This document shows positions 15,197 through 25,333 of a stretch of DNA of 64,000 nt, piece after piece. The position numbers and the translations under genes were made by a program. Position 1 is the stretch's first letter, and each line of letters begins with the position of its first letter. The notes under the pieces are model-generated. The model searched no databases. It saw only the letters and a list, made by a program, of their open reading frames with translations, and was not told where the DNA came from. The DNA comes from Corynebacterium tuberculostearicum SK141. Lineage in GTDB: Bacteria > Actinomycetota > Actinomycetes > Mycobacteriales > Mycobacteriaceae. The DNA lies in NCBI RefSeq assembly GCF_000175635.1, contig NZ_ACVP01000037.1:91951-155950 (forward strand). The letters are read 5' to 3'.

Positions 15197-16673
15197 AGGG
15201 ATCTCCTGATTTCGGGTTATCGCGGAAACACCAGGCGGTTATCGCGGCTAGGAGCAAGGCGAAGCAAGCTAGGCCGCCGATGGTGGAAAGATATCCGGCA
15301 TTGTAGGCGCTCGCGGCGGCCGCGTGGGAAGCGGGGTGATGCAGCGCGTCGGTACCCAGTTCCGCGAGGTGGGGCGGCAGTTCGCGGGCCATGAGTAGCG
15401 GCACGAGGGTGCCGGTCAGTGCAATGGAGATCAGGGTGCCGAATTCATAGGAGACCGCCTCTACGCCGGAGGCCATGCCGGTGCGATGAAGTGGAGCGGC
15501 ATTGATGATGGCGGTGGAGGACACGGACATGGCCAGGCCCGCGCCTAGGCCGGTGAGCACGAGGGCGGAGACGAGTAGGGGAAGCGTCTCACCCCGGCTC
15601 ACCACCACTAGGGCCATGCCGGCGGCCATGAGCAAGAATCCGCCGCTAATGAGTGGGAGGAACCCCACGCGATGCAAGGTGGCACCACCCAAGATGGAGG
15701 TAGGGATGGCAGAGAGCGCCATGGCGGAGATGATGAGGCCGGCGTGGAGGGGCGAGAGGGCGTCGACAAGCTGCAGCTTTTGGGTACTCACCAGCTCCAG
15801 GCCGGAGAGGCCGAACATGGCGCCGCCGGCCGTTAGGGACCCGCCGCTGAAGATGCGGGAGCTAAAGATGTCGAAGGTCAGCAGGGGATCTGACAAGCGA
15901 GCCTGGCGGCGGCCAAAGGCGAGCGCGCCGCAGATGAAGACGATGCCTGCGGCGGCGCTCACCGGCCAGTTGTGTGCCAGGGATTTAATGGCCAGCACTA
16001 GGCTGGCGAGAGTGATAAGGGAATACAGGGACGAGGGGAAGTCCCAGTGTTTTAGGGGGTTCGGAGCGTTTGGCGGGGCAAGGAACAAGGTCAGCACAAT
16101 GGTCACGACCACAACCGGGACATTGAGCAAAAAGACCGAGCCCCACCAGAAGTGCTCCAAAAAGAAGCCGCCCACGGTGGGGCCAGCCGCCGCGCCGATG
16201 ACGGCGACAGAACCCCAGATGCCAATGGCCGTGTTGCGCTCCACCTCATCGGGAAAAGTCAGGCGGATAAGCGCCAGGCTAGACGGCATCATGATGGCGG
16301 CGCCGCAGCCCAAGAAGGCGCGGCCTAAGACCAGCGTCCAAGCGCTGGGGGAATACGCGGCGAGCAGGGAAGCGCCGCCGAAGACGGCCAAGCCGATGAG
16401 AAACATCCGCCGGTGGCCGGTGCGATCGCCCAGCGTGCCGGCGCCAAGAAGGAGGCCGGAGAGCACCAACGCGTAGGCGTTGATAATCCAGAGTTGCTGG
16501 GTATCGGTGGTGTGCAATTGCTGCGATAGCTGCGGCAATGCGGTGTAGAGGATGGAATTATCCAGCCCAACCATGAGTAACCCCAGAGAGATGACGGCGC
16601 AGAAAGACCACCGCTGGGCGGCCGTGGAGGCCGCAGCGGCGTGGTCTTGTGCGCGGGGCGGGTGGATACTCAT
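15162..16673 (-). CDS. MFS drug-efflux transporter (DHA2 family, 14 TM)
   Basis: The 503-aa membrane protein shows about 14 hydrophobic segments, motif A (LGDRTGHRRMFLIG) after TM2 and the WIINAYALVLSGLLL segment of EmrB/LfrA-type proton antiporters. The substrate is unknown; LfrA-type pumps export quinolones and cationic dyes. The gene runs into the TetR gene with a 35-nt overlap. The upstream region, shared with pqo, carries tandem operator-like repeats. Confidence 0.9.
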   Translation of the reverse strand: MSIHPPRAQDHAAAASTAAQRWSFCAVISLGLLMVGLDNSILYTALPQLSQQLHTTDTQQLWIINAYALVLSGLLLGAGTLGDRTGHRRMFLIGLAVFGGASLLAAYSPSAWTLVLGRAFLGCGAAIMMPSSLALIRLTFPDEVERNTAIGIWGSVAVIGAAAGPTVGGFFLEHFWWGSVFLLNVPVVVVTIVLTLFLAPPNAPNPLKHWDFPSSLYSLITLASLVLAIKSLAHNWPVSAAAGIVFICGALAFGRRQARLSDPLLTFDIFSSRIFSGGSLTAGGAMFGLSGLELVSTQKLQLVDALSPLHAGLIISAMALSAIPTSILGGATLHRVGFLPLISGGFLLMAAGMALVVVSRGETLPLLVSALVLTGLGAGLAMSVSSTAIINAAPLHRTGMASGVEAVSYEFGTLISIALTGTLVPLLMARELPPHLAELGTDALHHPASHAAAASAYNAGYLSTIGGLACFALLLAAITAWCFRDNPKSGDPYAATQQKDRSP

Positions 16674-16681
16674 AGCGCAGT

Positions 16682-16708
16682 AAACAGTACCAAACAGTAC
16701 CGAACGGT
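16682..16708. promoter_or_regulatory. operator-like repeats upstream of the MFS-TetR operon
   Basis: Two perfect tandem copies of AAACAGTACC (16682-16691, 16692-16701) run into GAACGGT, forming the palindrome ACCGAACGGT (16699-16708). Position just before the MFS start suggests the TetR operator. Confidence 0.5.
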
Positions 16709-16855
16709 CGTTGCAGTTTGCAGCTCAAGATAGGTTAGTATTACCTTCCTCACAGCTGGGCGCAGTGTGTGAGTGTATAAGAGAACAGTGGACTTTACTG
16801 CGGTCTAAGTAGCACAGTGGTATTAACACCAATTAAGAGTTAAGGATGATTTTTA

Positions 16856-18601
16856 ATGGCACGTAACTATGCAGAACAGCTAGTTGACACCCTGGAAAAG
16901 CAGGGTGTCGAGCGCATTTATGGCCTCGTCGGTGACTCCCTGAACCCGATCGTGGATGCCGTTCGTCGCTCCTCCATCGAGTGGATTCACGTCCGCAACG
17001 AGGAAGCAGCAGCCTTCGCTGCCGAGGCAGATTCCCTTACCACCGGCAAGCTGGCCGTATGTGCCGCATCCTGCGGCCCGGGCAATACCCACCTGATCCA
17101 AGGCCTGTACGACGCCCACCGTAACGGCGCTAAGGTGCTGGCACTGGCTTCCCACATCCCATCTCGCCAGATCGGCTCCAAGTTCTTCCAGGAGACCCAC
17201 CCAGAGGCAATCTTCCAGGAGTGCTCTGGCTACTGCGAGATGGTCAACTCCGCTGAGCAGGGCGGCGTTGTCCTGCACCACGCTATCCAGTCCACCATGG
17301 CCGGCAATGGCGTTTCCGTCCTCGTTATCCCGGGTGACGTTTCCATGCAGGACGCTGAGGATGACTCCTTCGTCGAGTCCAAGATCTCTGCCGGCCGCCC
17401 GGTCGTCTTCCCGGATCCGGCCGAGGCTGCTGCCCTGACCCAGGCCATCAACGAGGCTAATTCCGTCACCCTGTTCGTTGGCGCCGGCGTCAAGGACGCC
17501 CGCGAGCAGGTGCTCAAGCTGGCGGAGAAGATCAAGGCTCCCATCGGCCACGCTCTGGGTGGCAAGATGTACATCCAGTACGAGAACCCGTTCGACGTAG
17601 GCATGAACGGCCTGCTGGGCTACGGTGCGGCACACGAGGCCACCCACGAGGCTGACCTGCTCATCCTGCTGGGTACCGACTTCCCGTACAACGACTTCCT
17701 GCCGGATGCCAACGTGGCACAGGTGGACATCAACGGCTCCCACATCGGCCGCCGCACCAAGATTTCCTACCCGGTCACCGGTGACGTAGCCGCCACCATC
17801 GAGAACATCCTGCCGCACGTGGATGAGAAGAAGGATCGCTCCTTCTTGGACAAGATGCTCAAGAAGCACTACGGCAAGCTGGAGCACGTCGTTGAGGCTT
17901 ATACCTCCAACGTGGACAAGCACACCCCGATCCACCCAGAGTACGTTGCTGACCTCATTGACAAGAACGCGGATGAAGATGCCATCTTCACCGTCGATAC
18001 CGGCATGTGCAACGTGTGGGGCGCTCGCTACATCACCGCTAACGGCAAGCGCGAGCAGATCGGCTCCTTCCGCCACGGCACCATGGCCAACGCCCTGCCA
18101 CAGGCACTGGGTGCACAGGCCGCTAACCCGGGCCGCCAGGTCATCACCTTCTCCGGTGACGGCGGACTGTCCATGCTGATGGGTGAGCTGCTCACCGTGA
18201 AGCTGCACAACCTGCCTATCAAGATGTTCGTGTTCAACAACTCTTCCCTGGGCATGGTCAAGCTGGAGATGCTGGTGCAGGGTCTGCCGGAGCACGAGAC
18301 CGACCACGATTCCGTCAACTTTGCCAAGATTGCAGAGGCTTCCGGCATCAAGCACTTCCGCATCGAGGATCCGAAGGATGCACCGGAGCAGATCAAGAAG
18401 GCGCTGGCTTATAACGGCCCGGCTCTTATCGACGTCGTCACTGACCCCAACGCCCTCTCCCTGCCACCGACGCTGACCATCGAGCAGCTCATGGGCTTCT
18501 CCAAGGCTGCCACCCGCACCGTTCTGGACGGTGGCGTTGGCCAGATGATCACCATGGCAAAGTCCAACCTGCGCAATATCCCGCGCCCGCAGGACTTCTA
18601 A
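16856..18601 (+). CDS. pqo: pyruvate:quinone oxidoreductase (pyruvate dehydrogenase, quinone)
   Basis: The 581-aa peripheral membrane flavoenzyme converts pyruvate to acetate and CO2 and passes electrons to menaquinone. It has the TPP-enzyme layout: N-terminal Pyr domain with the catalytic Glu in VRNEEAAAFAAEAD, central FAD domain, and C-terminal PP domain with the TPP motif SGDGGLSML...FVFNNSSLG. Length equals PoxB/Pqo. AAGGATG precedes ATG 16856. The acetate it makes connects with the CoA-transferase at 56.7 kb and the RamA regulator at 61.8 kb. Confidence 0.95.
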   Translation: MARNYAEQLVDTLEKQGVERIYGLVGDSLNPIVDAVRRSSIEWIHVRNEEAAAFAAEADSLTTGKLAVCAASCGPGNTHLIQGLYDAHRNGAKVLALASHIPSRQIGSKFFQETHPEAIFQECSGYCEMVNSAEQGGVVLHHAIQSTMAGNGVSVLVIPGDVSMQDAEDDSFVESKISAGRPVVFPDPAEAAALTQAINEANSVTLFVGAGVKDAREQVLKLAEKIKAPIGHALGGKMYIQYENPFDVGMNGLLGYGAAHEATHEADLLILLGTDFPYNDFLPDANVAQVDINGSHIGRRTKISYPVTGDVAATIENILPHVDEKKDRSFLDKMLKKHYGKLEHVVEAYTSNVDKHTPIHPEYVADLIDKNADEDAIFTVDTGMCNVWGARYITANGKREQIGSFRHGTMANALPQALGAQAANPGRQVITFSGDGGLSMLMGELLTVKLHNLPIKMFVFNNSSLGMVKLEMLVQGLPEHETDHDSVNFAKIAEASGIKHFRIEDPKDAPEQIKKALAYNGPALIDVVTDPNALSLPPTLTIEQLMGFSKAATRTVLDGGVGQMITMAKSNLRNIPRPQDF

Positions 18602-18621
18602 ATAGCGCGCTGCGCTAGCTG

Positions 18622-18659
18622 CCACGCCCTTCCTCACCTGGGGAGGGGCGTGGTTTTCT
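18622..18659 (+). terminator. terminator of pqo
   Basis: CCACGCCC...GGGGCGTGG stem followed by TTTTCTTTT, 20 nt after the stop codon. Confidence 0.85.
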
Positions 18660-18787
18660 TTTGCGCCGAGCAGGCCGAGCATCCACGTTCACAGGATTCA
18701 GGCAGAAACTCTTCAGTAGGCTGGAAAGCAAGCGTGCCATGATGACGTGTTAGAAAATCACAACCTTTAAGGGAGTCTGAGGAGAAC

Positions 18788-19492
18788 ATGGAAGACACTA
18801 AACTCGCCAAGGTTCTTGTCGTCGATGACGAACCCAATATTGTGGAGCTGCTTACCGTATCGCTGAAGTTCCAGGACTTCGAGGTTTACAGCGCCAATTC
18901 CGGTAACGAGGCGCTGCGCATTGCCCGCGAAGTAAACCCAGATGCCTACATCTTGGACGTCATGATGCCGGGTATGGATGGCTTCGAGCTGCTGGGCAAG
19001 CTGCGTCAAGAAGGCCTGGACGGCCCGGTGCTCTACCTCACCGCTAAGGACGGTGTGGACCAGCGCATCCACGGACTGACCATCGGCGCGGATGATTACG
19101 TGACCAAGCCATTTAGCCTGGAAGAAGTTATCACCCGCCTGCGCGTCATCATGCGCCGCGGTGGCGCGGCGGAAGAATCCACCAACGATGCCACCATGAG
19201 CTACGCGGATCTAACGCTCAATGATGACACCCATGAGGTCACCAAGGCCGGTGAGCTCATCGAGCTTTCGCCCACCGAGTTCAACCTCCTGCGCTACCTC
19301 ATGCAAAACAAGGAAGTGGTGCTGTCTAAGTCCAAGATTTTGGACAACGTGTGGCACTACGATTTCGGCGGCGATGGCAACGTGGTCGAGTCCTATATCT
19401 CTTACCTTCGCCGCAAGATCGATACCGGCGAGACGCAGCTGATCCACACTGTGCGCGGCGTGGGTTATGTACTGCGCACCCCGCGCTCCTAA
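18788..19492 (+). CDS. phoR: response regulator PhoR of phosphate starvation
   Basis: The 234-aa OmpR-type regulator has a receiver domain (acidic pocket DDEPN, phosphoryl Asp in YILDVMMPGMDG, Lys in TKPFSLEEV) and a winged-helix DNA-binding domain (PTEFNLLRYLM ... VWHYDFGGDGNVVESYISYLRRK). In corynebacteria this protein is named PhoR and switches on pst, nuc and other phosphate genes. GAGGAGA precedes ATG 18788. The kinase gene follows 12 nt later. Assignment rests on family similarity and on the C. glutamicum gene order. Confidence 0.85.
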   Translation: MEDTKLAKVLVVDDEPNIVELLTVSLKFQDFEVYSANSGNEALRIAREVNPDAYILDVMMPGMDGFELLGKLRQEGLDGPVLYLTAKDGVDQRIHGLTIGADDYVTKPFSLEEVITRLRVIMRRGGAAEESTNDATMSYADLTLNDDTHEVTKAGELIELSPTEFNLLRYLMQNKEVVLSKSKILDNVWHYDFGGDGNVVESYISYLRRKIDTGETQLIHTVRGVGYVLRTPRS

Positions 19493-19504
19493 AGTGCTTA
19501 AGTG

Positions 19505-21016
19505 ATGGAAGATTCACAGGAGACCAAAGGTCAGGCACCTGCGCCCGCGACGGCGACGGCGCGCCCGCAGTCCATGTGGCATGAAGGCCTGGGCCAAGGC
19601 GAGGGGGAGAAAAAGTCCTCCAAGCGGCGGATGTTTTCCCAGATTCCCCAGGCAATGCCGCTGCGTACGTGGCTGGTCATCCTCCTCGTCGTGGTCTCCG
19701 GGCTCGGCATTACGGGCTCGTCCTTTGCGGTGAATTCCATCATGCGCAACGTGCTCTTCAATAACGTCGATGATGAGCTGCGCTCCGCGTCGACCACATG
19801 GGGGCGCGATATCAGCAATGACTTTTTCATCGGCGATCACACCAAGCGCCCGCCTACCGAATACGTGGTGCTGAACTACCTGCCCGATGGCACCATCCGC
19901 TACTCGGGACCATCGTCGACTACCCCGAATGCGGAGAAGATCCCGCTCGGCGGCTACCCCACCACCGTGGGTTCCATCGAGAACAACACCAAGTGGCGCG
20001 CGCTCGCCTTCGCGGATTCCAACGGCGTCATCACGGTCATTGCCAAGGATATGACCCACGAGAAGGAAATCCTGCACGGCCTAGCCATGGTCCAAGTGAC
20101 CATTGCCGCCATCGCCCTGGCTGCCATTGCGGCCGTGGGTTTCTGGTTTATCCGCAGGGCGTTGCGGCCGCTGCGGGTGGTGGAAAAGACGGCGTCAGAA
20201 ATCGCGGCAGGTGACCTAGACAAGCGAGTTCCCAAGTGGCCGTTGCACACCGAGGTGGGCCAGTTGGCCGCCGCACTCAATATCATGCTGGGGCAGCTGC
20301 AGCGCTCCGTCGTGCGCGCGCAGGAGAAAGAGGAACAGATGCGTCGCTTCGTCGGCGATGCCTCGCATGAGCTGCGCACGCCGCTGACCAGCCTGCGCGG
20401 CTATACCGAGCTCTATCGCTCGGGCGCCACCAAAGACGTGGATCTGGTCTTTTCTAAGATCGATGATGAGTCCAAGCGCATGTCCCTGCTGGTGGAGGAC
20501 CTGTTGGCTCTTACCCGCGCCGAGGGGACGCGCCTAGACCTGCACCCCGTAGACCTGCTGGAGCTGGCCTTGTCTGTGGGCTCTTCCGCGCGTGCCGCCT
20601 TCCCCGGCCGCGAGATTAAGGTGGCCAATGATGCCAAGTCCATCCCGGTGGTCAATGGCGATGCCAGCCGCCTGCATCAGGTGCTGCTCAACCTGGTGAC
20701 CAACGGCATCCGCCACGGCGGCGAGGATGCCGCGGTGACGCTGCGCCTGCGCCGCGAGGCCAATGATGTACTGGTCGATGTCAGCGATGATGGCAAGGGC
20801 ATGTCCCAGGAAGATGCGGCGCATATCTTCGAGCGCTTTTACCGCGCCGATACCTCGCGCACCCGCGATACCGGCGGCTCCGGCCTGGGCTTGGCCATCG
20901 TCCACTCCCTAGTGGAGCAGCACGATGGCAGCATTAGCGTCGACTCCGAGCTCGGCCGCGGCACCACCTTTACGGTGCGCCTGCCCGCGCTTGCCGACGC
21001 CCCCTCTGAGACCTAG
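19505..21016 (+). CDS. phoS: sensor histidine kinase PhoS
   Basis: The 503-aa membrane kinase has TM segments at about 50-75 and 190-215 enclosing an extracellular domain, then HAMP (RALRPLRVVEKTASEI), HisKA with DASHELRTPLTSLRGY and HATPase boxes (NLVTNGIRHGG, DDGKGM, GSGLGLAIVHSLVEQH). It should phosphorylate PhoR when phosphate is low. A GTG lies one codon before ATG 19505. The stop overlaps that of the convergent HIT gene by 4 nt (CTAG). Confidence 0.87.
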   Translation: MEDSQETKGQAPAPATATARPQSMWHEGLGQGEGEKKSSKRRMFSQIPQAMPLRTWLVILLVVVSGLGITGSSFAVNSIMRNVLFNNVDDELRSASTTWGRDISNDFFIGDHTKRPPTEYVVLNYLPDGTIRYSGPSSTTPNAEKIPLGGYPTTVGSIENNTKWRALAFADSNGVITVIAKDMTHEKEILHGLAMVQVTIAAIALAAIAAVGFWFIRRALRPLRVVEKTASEIAAGDLDKRVPKWPLHTEVGQLAAALNIMLGQLQRSVVRAQEKEEQMRRFVGDASHELRTPLTSLRGYTELYRSGATKDVDLVFSKIDDESKRMSLLVEDLLALTRAEGTRLDLHPVDLLELALSVGSSARAAFPGREIKVANDAKSIPVVNGDASRLHQVLLNLVTNGIRHGGEDAAVTLRLRREANDVLVDVSDDGKGMSQEDAAHIFERFYRADTSRTRDTGGSGLGLAIVHSLVEQHDGSISVDSELGRGTTFTVRLPALADAPSET

Positions 21017-21441
21017 TCCTCCCGAACGCCGTCCTCGTTGCAGCCGAGGTGCTGACGGATGCGGGCGGCCGCCTCATCCATCGCGGCATCGTCTGTGTTA
21101 TCGGCGTCGAAGGCCTTGGCAAAGTCATACTCTTCCATTTTCTCGGTGGGGAAGAGGTGGATATGGGTATGCGGGACATCGAATCCGGCGATGATGTAGC
21201 CGGTGCGCGGGGTATCAAACGCGGTCTTGATAGCGCCGCCGATTTCCAGGGCGACCTCGTTGAGGTGGGCCCAGGTCTGTGGATCCAGGTCGGTCCACTT
21301 ATCTACTTCCTCGATGGGCACGACCAGGGTGTGGCCGTAACGCAGCGGCTCGATGGAGAGGAAAGCCACGCAGGTCTCATCGCGGTAGACAAAGCGAGCG
21401 GGTAGTTCACCATTAATGATCTTTGTAAATACAGAAGCCAT
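21013..21441 (-). CDS. HIT-family nucleotide hydrolase/transferase
   Basis: The 142-aa cytosolic protein has the HIT signature HTHIHLFP (H-x-H-x-H) and the [16 protein letters not shown] segment of Hint-type proteins. Such enzymes cleave AMP-NH2 or related nucleotides. A TAGCCT box 7 nt before ATG 21441 suggests a leaderless start. It is divergent from purD with only 35 nt between, so the two promoters overlap. Confidence 0.9.
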   Translation of the reverse strand: MASVFTKIINGELPARFVYRDETCVAFLSIEPLRYGHTLVVPIEEVDKWTDLDPQTWAHLNEVALEIGGAIKTAFDTPRTGYIIAGFDVPHTHIHLFPTEKMEEYDFAKAFDADNTDDAAMDEAAARIRQHLGCNEDGVRED

Positions 21442-21476
21442 GTGTGCCAGGCTACCCGCTGGTTATGATGGTGGGC

Positions 21477-22751
21477 ATGCGCATTCTCGTAATTGGTTCG
21501 GGCGGCCGTGAACACGCCCTTGTCAAGGGCCTGTCCGCCGACCCTAAGAGCACCGAAATCCACGCCGCGCCAGGCAGCGCGGCCATGTCCGCCCTCGCTA
21601 CCGTCCACCCGGACTACTCCGAGGTAGATGACGCTAATCGCATGGTGGAGCTCGCCCAGAGCATCGCCGCGGACCTCGTTGTCATCGGACCTGAGGTTCC
21701 CCTCGTCGCCGGCGTGGCCGATGCCCTGCGCGCGGCCGGCATCGCTGTCTTCGGACCTAGCAAGGACGCAGCCCAGATCGAGGGATCCAAGGCTTTTGCC
21801 AAGGACGTCATGGAGTCCGCCGGCGTCAAAACCGCCCGCGCGGAACAGCTGCGCCCAGGTGCGGGCGAGGACGACATTGAGGCCGCGCTCGACCGCTTCG
21901 GCCCGCAGTTCGTGGTCAAAGACGACGGACTGGCCGGTGGCAAGGGGGTCGTGGTCACCCCGGACCGCGCCGCAGCCCGCGCCCACGTCGACGCCGTCCT
22001 CGCGGCCGGCAACCCGGTGCTGCTGGAATCCTTCCTCGACGGTCCCGAAGTCTCTCTCTTCTGCTTAGTCGATGGCGAGACCGTCGTCCCGCTGCTGCCA
22101 GCCCAGGATCACAAGCGTGCCTATGACAACGACGAGGGCCCCAATACCGGTGGCATGGGCGCCTACACCCCGCTGCCGTGGCTGCCGGAGGACGGCGTGC
22201 AGCGCATCGTGGACGAGGTCTGCACCCCTGTGGCCAAGGAGATGGCGCGCCGCGGCACCCCTTATTCCGGTCTGCTCTACGCCGGCCTGGCCTGGGGCGA
22301 AGAAGGCCCAGCCGTAGTCGAGTTCAACTGCCGCTTCGGCGACCCGGAGACCCAGGCAGTGCTCTCCCTGCTCAAGTCCCCGCTGGCTGAGGCCCTCCAC
22401 GCCACGGCCACCGGCACCCTCTCCGAGCTCCCGCCGCTGGAATGGGAGGATGGCTTCGCCGTCATCATCGTCATGGCGGCCGAGGGCTACCCGGCTTCCC
22501 CGCGCAAGGGCGATGCCATTTCCGGCGCCGCCTTGGACGATCCGCAGCGCGTCCTCCATGCCGGCACCGTGCATACCGACGGCGCCTACCGCACCGCGGG
22601 CGGCCGCGTGCTCAGCGTGCTGGGCAAGGGCGCCACGCTTGCCGACGCCCGCGCAGACGCCTACGCCACCGTCGACGGCATCGAGTTTGCGGGTGGCTTT
22701 GTGCGCCGGGACATCGGCAAGCGAGCAGAAGACGGTGAGATTTCTCTCTAA
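21477..22751 (+). CDS. purD: phosphoribosylamine-glycine ligase
   Basis: The 424-aa ATP-grasp enzyme makes GAR in purine synthesis. It shows the N-terminal [19 protein letters not shown] loop, the ATP-grasp [16 protein letters not shown] segment and the GDPETQAVL motif. ATG 21477 is chosen over upstream in-frame codons: TATGAT (21464-21469) ends 7 nt before it and the family N-terminus begins here. purB follows after 41 nt. Confidence 0.96.
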   Translation: MRILVIGSGGREHALVKGLSADPKSTEIHAAPGSAAMSALATVHPDYSEVDDANRMVELAQSIAADLVVIGPEVPLVAGVADALRAAGIAVFGPSKDAAQIEGSKAFAKDVMESAGVKTARAEQLRPGAGEDDIEAALDRFGPQFVVKDDGLAGGKGVVVTPDRAAARAHVDAVLAAGNPVLLESFLDGPEVSLFCLVDGETVVPLLPAQDHKRAYDNDEGPNTGGMGAYTPLPWLPEDGVQRIVDEVCTPVAKEMARRGTPYSGLLYAGLAWGEEGPAVVEFNCRFGDPETQAVLSLLKSPLAEALHATATGTLSELPPLEWEDGFAVIIVMAAEGYPASPRKGDAISGAALDDPQRVLHAGTVHTDGAYRTAGGRVLSVLGKGATLADARADAYATVDGIEFAGGFVRRDIGKRAEDGEISL

Positions 22752-22792
22752 CCCTTCACCCCGCGGCGGGGCAGGCATGGAATAATAGCCAC

Positions 22793-24223
22793 GTGGCTGA
22801 AAAGAAGAAGATTTCCAACGTCCTGTCCTCCCGCTATGCCTCCGCGGAGCTGTCCAATATCTGGAGCCCGGAGCATAAAATCATCTTGGAGCGCAAGCTC
22901 TGGATTGCGGTCATGCGCGCCCAGAAGGATCTGGGCGTAGACATCCCCGCCAAGGCCATCGATGCCTACGAGGCCGTGGTAGAGGACGTGAACCTCGAGT
23001 CCATCGCGGAGCGCGAGCGCGTCACCCGCCACGATGTGAAGGCCCGCATCGAAGAATTCAATGCGCTGGCCGGCTACGAGCACATTCACAAGGGCATGAC
23101 CAGCCGCGATCTCACCGAGAACGTGGAGCAGCTGCAGATCCACACCTCGCTGGAGATCATCCGCGATAAGGCCATCGCAGTGGTCTCCCGCATCGGCCGC
23201 CACGCCGCCGAGTACCAGTCCCTGGTCATGGCGGGTCGCTCCCACAACGTCGCCGCGCAGGCCACCACCCTGGGCAAGCGCTTCGCTACGGCCGGCGATG
23301 AGATGCTGCTGGCCATCGAGCGCGTCGAAGATCTCTTGGCACGCTACCCGCTGCGCGGCATCAAGGGCCCGATGGGCACCTCCCAGGACATGCTCGATCT
23401 CATGGGCGGCTCCGAGGACAAGCTCGCCTCCCTGGAGACTGCCATCGCGGATTACCTGGGCTTCCACCGCATCTTCAATTCCGTGGGCCAGGTCTACCCG
23501 CGCTCCCTCGACTTCGACGCCATCTCCGCCCTGGTGGAGCTCGGCGCCGCTCCGTCCTCGCTGGCCACCACCATCCGCTTGATGGCCGGCAACGAGACCG
23601 TCACCGAGGGCTTCAAGGAGGGCCAGGTTGGCTCCTCCGCCATGCCGCACAAGATGAACGCCCGCTCCTGCGAACGCGTCGGCGGCTTGCAGGTCATTCT
23701 CCGCGGCTACCTCACCATGGCCGCGGACCTCGCTGGCCAGCAGTGGAACGAGGGCGATGTTTTCTGCTCCGTCGTCCGCCGCGTCGCGCTTCCCGACGCC
23801 TTCTTCGCCCTCGACGGCCAATTTGAAACCTTCCTCACCGTCCTCGACGAGTTCGGCGCCTTCCCGGCCATGATCGACCGCGAACTGGAGCGCTACCTGC
23901 CCTTCCTGGCCACCACCCGCATCCTCATGGCGGCCGTGCGCGCCGGTGTGGGCCGCGAGACCGCCCACGAGGTCATCAAGGAAAACGCCGTGGCCGTCGC
24001 ACTCAATATGCGCGAAAATGGCGGCGAGCAGGACCTAGTCCAACGCCTCGCCGCCGATGACCGCCTGCCCATGGACGAGTCCGACCTCGAGGCCGCCCTG
24101 GCCGATAAGCATGCCTTCATCGGCGCCGCCGAGTCCCAGGTCAGCCAGGTCCTCAACCGCATCAACGCACTGGTAGGCGAGCACCCCAAGGCCGCGGCCT
24201 ATACCCCGGGCGAGATCCTCTAA
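22793..24223 (+). CDS. purB: adenylosuccinate lyase
   Basis: The 476-aa fumarase/aspartase-superfamily enzyme acts twice in purine synthesis, releasing fumarate from SAICAR and from adenylosuccinate. The signature loop [16 protein letters not shown] (about 283-298) is complete and [11 protein letters not shown] matches the active-site His/Thr region. GTG 22793 lies 6 nt after an AATAAT -10 box. It sits between purD and purC. Confidence 0.96.
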   Translation: MAEKKKISNVLSSRYASAELSNIWSPEHKIILERKLWIAVMRAQKDLGVDIPAKAIDAYEAVVEDVNLESIAERERVTRHDVKARIEEFNALAGYEHIHKGMTSRDLTENVEQLQIHTSLEIIRDKAIAVVSRIGRHAAEYQSLVMAGRSHNVAAQATTLGKRFATAGDEMLLAIERVEDLLARYPLRGIKGPMGTSQDMLDLMGGSEDKLASLETAIADYLGFHRIFNSVGQVYPRSLDFDAISALVELGAAPSSLATTIRLMAGNETVTEGFKEGQVGSSAMPHKMNARSCERVGGLQVILRGYLTMAADLAGQQWNEGDVFCSVVRRVALPDAFFALDGQFETFLTVLDEFGAFPAMIDRELERYLPFLATTRILMAAVRAGVGRETAHEVIKENAVAVALNMRENGGEQDLVQRLAADDRLPMDESDLEAALADKHAFIGAAESQVSQVLNRINALVGEHPKAAAYTPGEIL

Positions 24224-24295
24224 AGCGAGCCGCGCCGGGCGCCTTCCTGTCGCGGTGCGTCTTCCTTTTTCGCAGGGCGCCTTCCTTTTTTCGCA

Positions 24296-24351
24296 TTTCG
24301 ATCAAATAGTCGCCGAATCCCACGCGGATTTCGGGGCTTATTTGATCGAAA
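24296..24351. repeat. 13-bp inverted repeat upstream of purC
   Basis: TTTCGATCAAATA and TATTTGATCGAAA enclose 30 nt that can pair further (CCGAA/TTCGG). It lies 22 nt before the purC -10 box. The preceding gap also carries GGGCGCCTTCCT twice (24237, 24275), each followed by T-rich DNA. Operator, terminator of purB or a dispersed palindrome are all possible. Confidence 0.6.
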
Positions 24352-24386
24352 CGTGCTCGCTACCCCTGGGCGCTAGAATGAAGGTC

Positions 24387-25280
24387 ATGCGACCTGAGCT
24401 TTCTTCTTATACCCATCTTGCCTCCGGCAAGGTCCGCGATATCTACGATGTAGACGAGAACACTCTTCTGATGGTGGTCTCGGACCGCATCTCGGCCTAC
24501 GACCACGCCCTCGAGCCGGCCATCCCGGACAAGGGCCGCGTGCTGACCGCGACCTCGAAGTTCTTCTTCGACTCCATCGATTTCCCCAACCACCTGGCCG
24601 GCCCGCTCGATGATGAGCGCATCCCCGCCGAGTGCCTTGGCCGCGCGATGGTGGTCAAGAAGCTGGATATGTTGCCCTTCGAATGCGTGGCCCGCGGCTT
24701 CCTCACCGGTTCCGGCCTGAAGGAGTACAAGGCCAACGGCACCGTGTGCGGTATCGAGCTGCCGGAGGGCCTGGTTGAGGCTTCCCGCTTGCCCGAGCCC
24801 ATCTTCACTCCGGCTACCAAGGCGGAACAGGGCGAGCACGATGAGAACGTCTCCTTCGACGTCGTGGTGGACAAGCTGGGCGCCGATCGCGCCGAGGAGT
24901 TGCGCGCGGCCACCCTCCGCATCTACTCCGAGGCCGCCACGCTTGCGGAGGAGAAGGGCATTATCCTCGCCGATACCAAGTTCGAGTTCGGCCTAGACAA
25001 AGACGGCACCCTCGTGCTGGCCGATGAGGTCCTTACCCCAGATTCCTCCCGCTACTGGCCGGCCGATTCTTACGTGGAGGGCGAGGTCCAGCCGTCCTTC
25101 GACAAGCAATACGTGCGCAATTGGCTGACTTCTGACGCCTCCGGGTGGGACCAAGCCGCCGACGGCACTCCGCCCCAGCTTCCCGACGACGTCGTTTCCG
25201 CCACCCGCCTGCGCTACATCGAGGCCTACGAGCGGCTTTCCGGCGAGCGCTTCGCGGACTCCCTCTCGCCCGAGGCCTAG
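24387..25280 (+). CDS. purC: SAICAR synthetase
   Basis: The 297-aa enzyme couples CAIR and aspartate with ATP. It shows [10 protein letters not shown] at the N-terminus, the [19 protein letters not shown] segment, [14 protein letters not shown] and LADTKFEFG. The start MRPEL at 24387 fits the family, and TAGAAT (24374-24379) ends 7 nt before it, indicating a leaderless message. An in-frame ATG at 24378 lies inside that -10 box and is unlikely. Confidence 0.96.
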   Translation: MRPELSSYTHLASGKVRDIYDVDENTLLMVVSDRISAYDHALEPAIPDKGRVLTATSKFFFDSIDFPNHLAGPLDDERIPAECLGRAMVVKKLDMLPFECVARGFLTGSGLKEYKANGTVCGIELPEGLVEASRLPEPIFTPATKAEQGEHDENVSFDVVVDKLGADRAEELRAATLRIYSEAATLAEEKGIILADTKFEFGLDKDGTLVLADEVLTPDSSRYWPADSYVEGEVQPSFDKQYVRNWLTSDASGWDQAADGTPPQLPDDVVSATRLRYIEAYERLSGERFADSLSPEA

Positions 25281-25333
25281 CTCTCGCTCTACGGGCTTCC
25301 AGCCCTGGGGCGCCACGCGTACAGTGGGGCGGC

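Noticed and set aside
14528..15394. Plus-strand open frame across attR and the TetR gene
   Set aside because: It is antisense to a clear TetR gene and crosses the att junction; the product has no recognisable domain.
16741..16855. GlxR (cAMP) site before pqo
   Set aside because: TGTGA occurs but the matching TCACA half at 6-nt spacing is absent.
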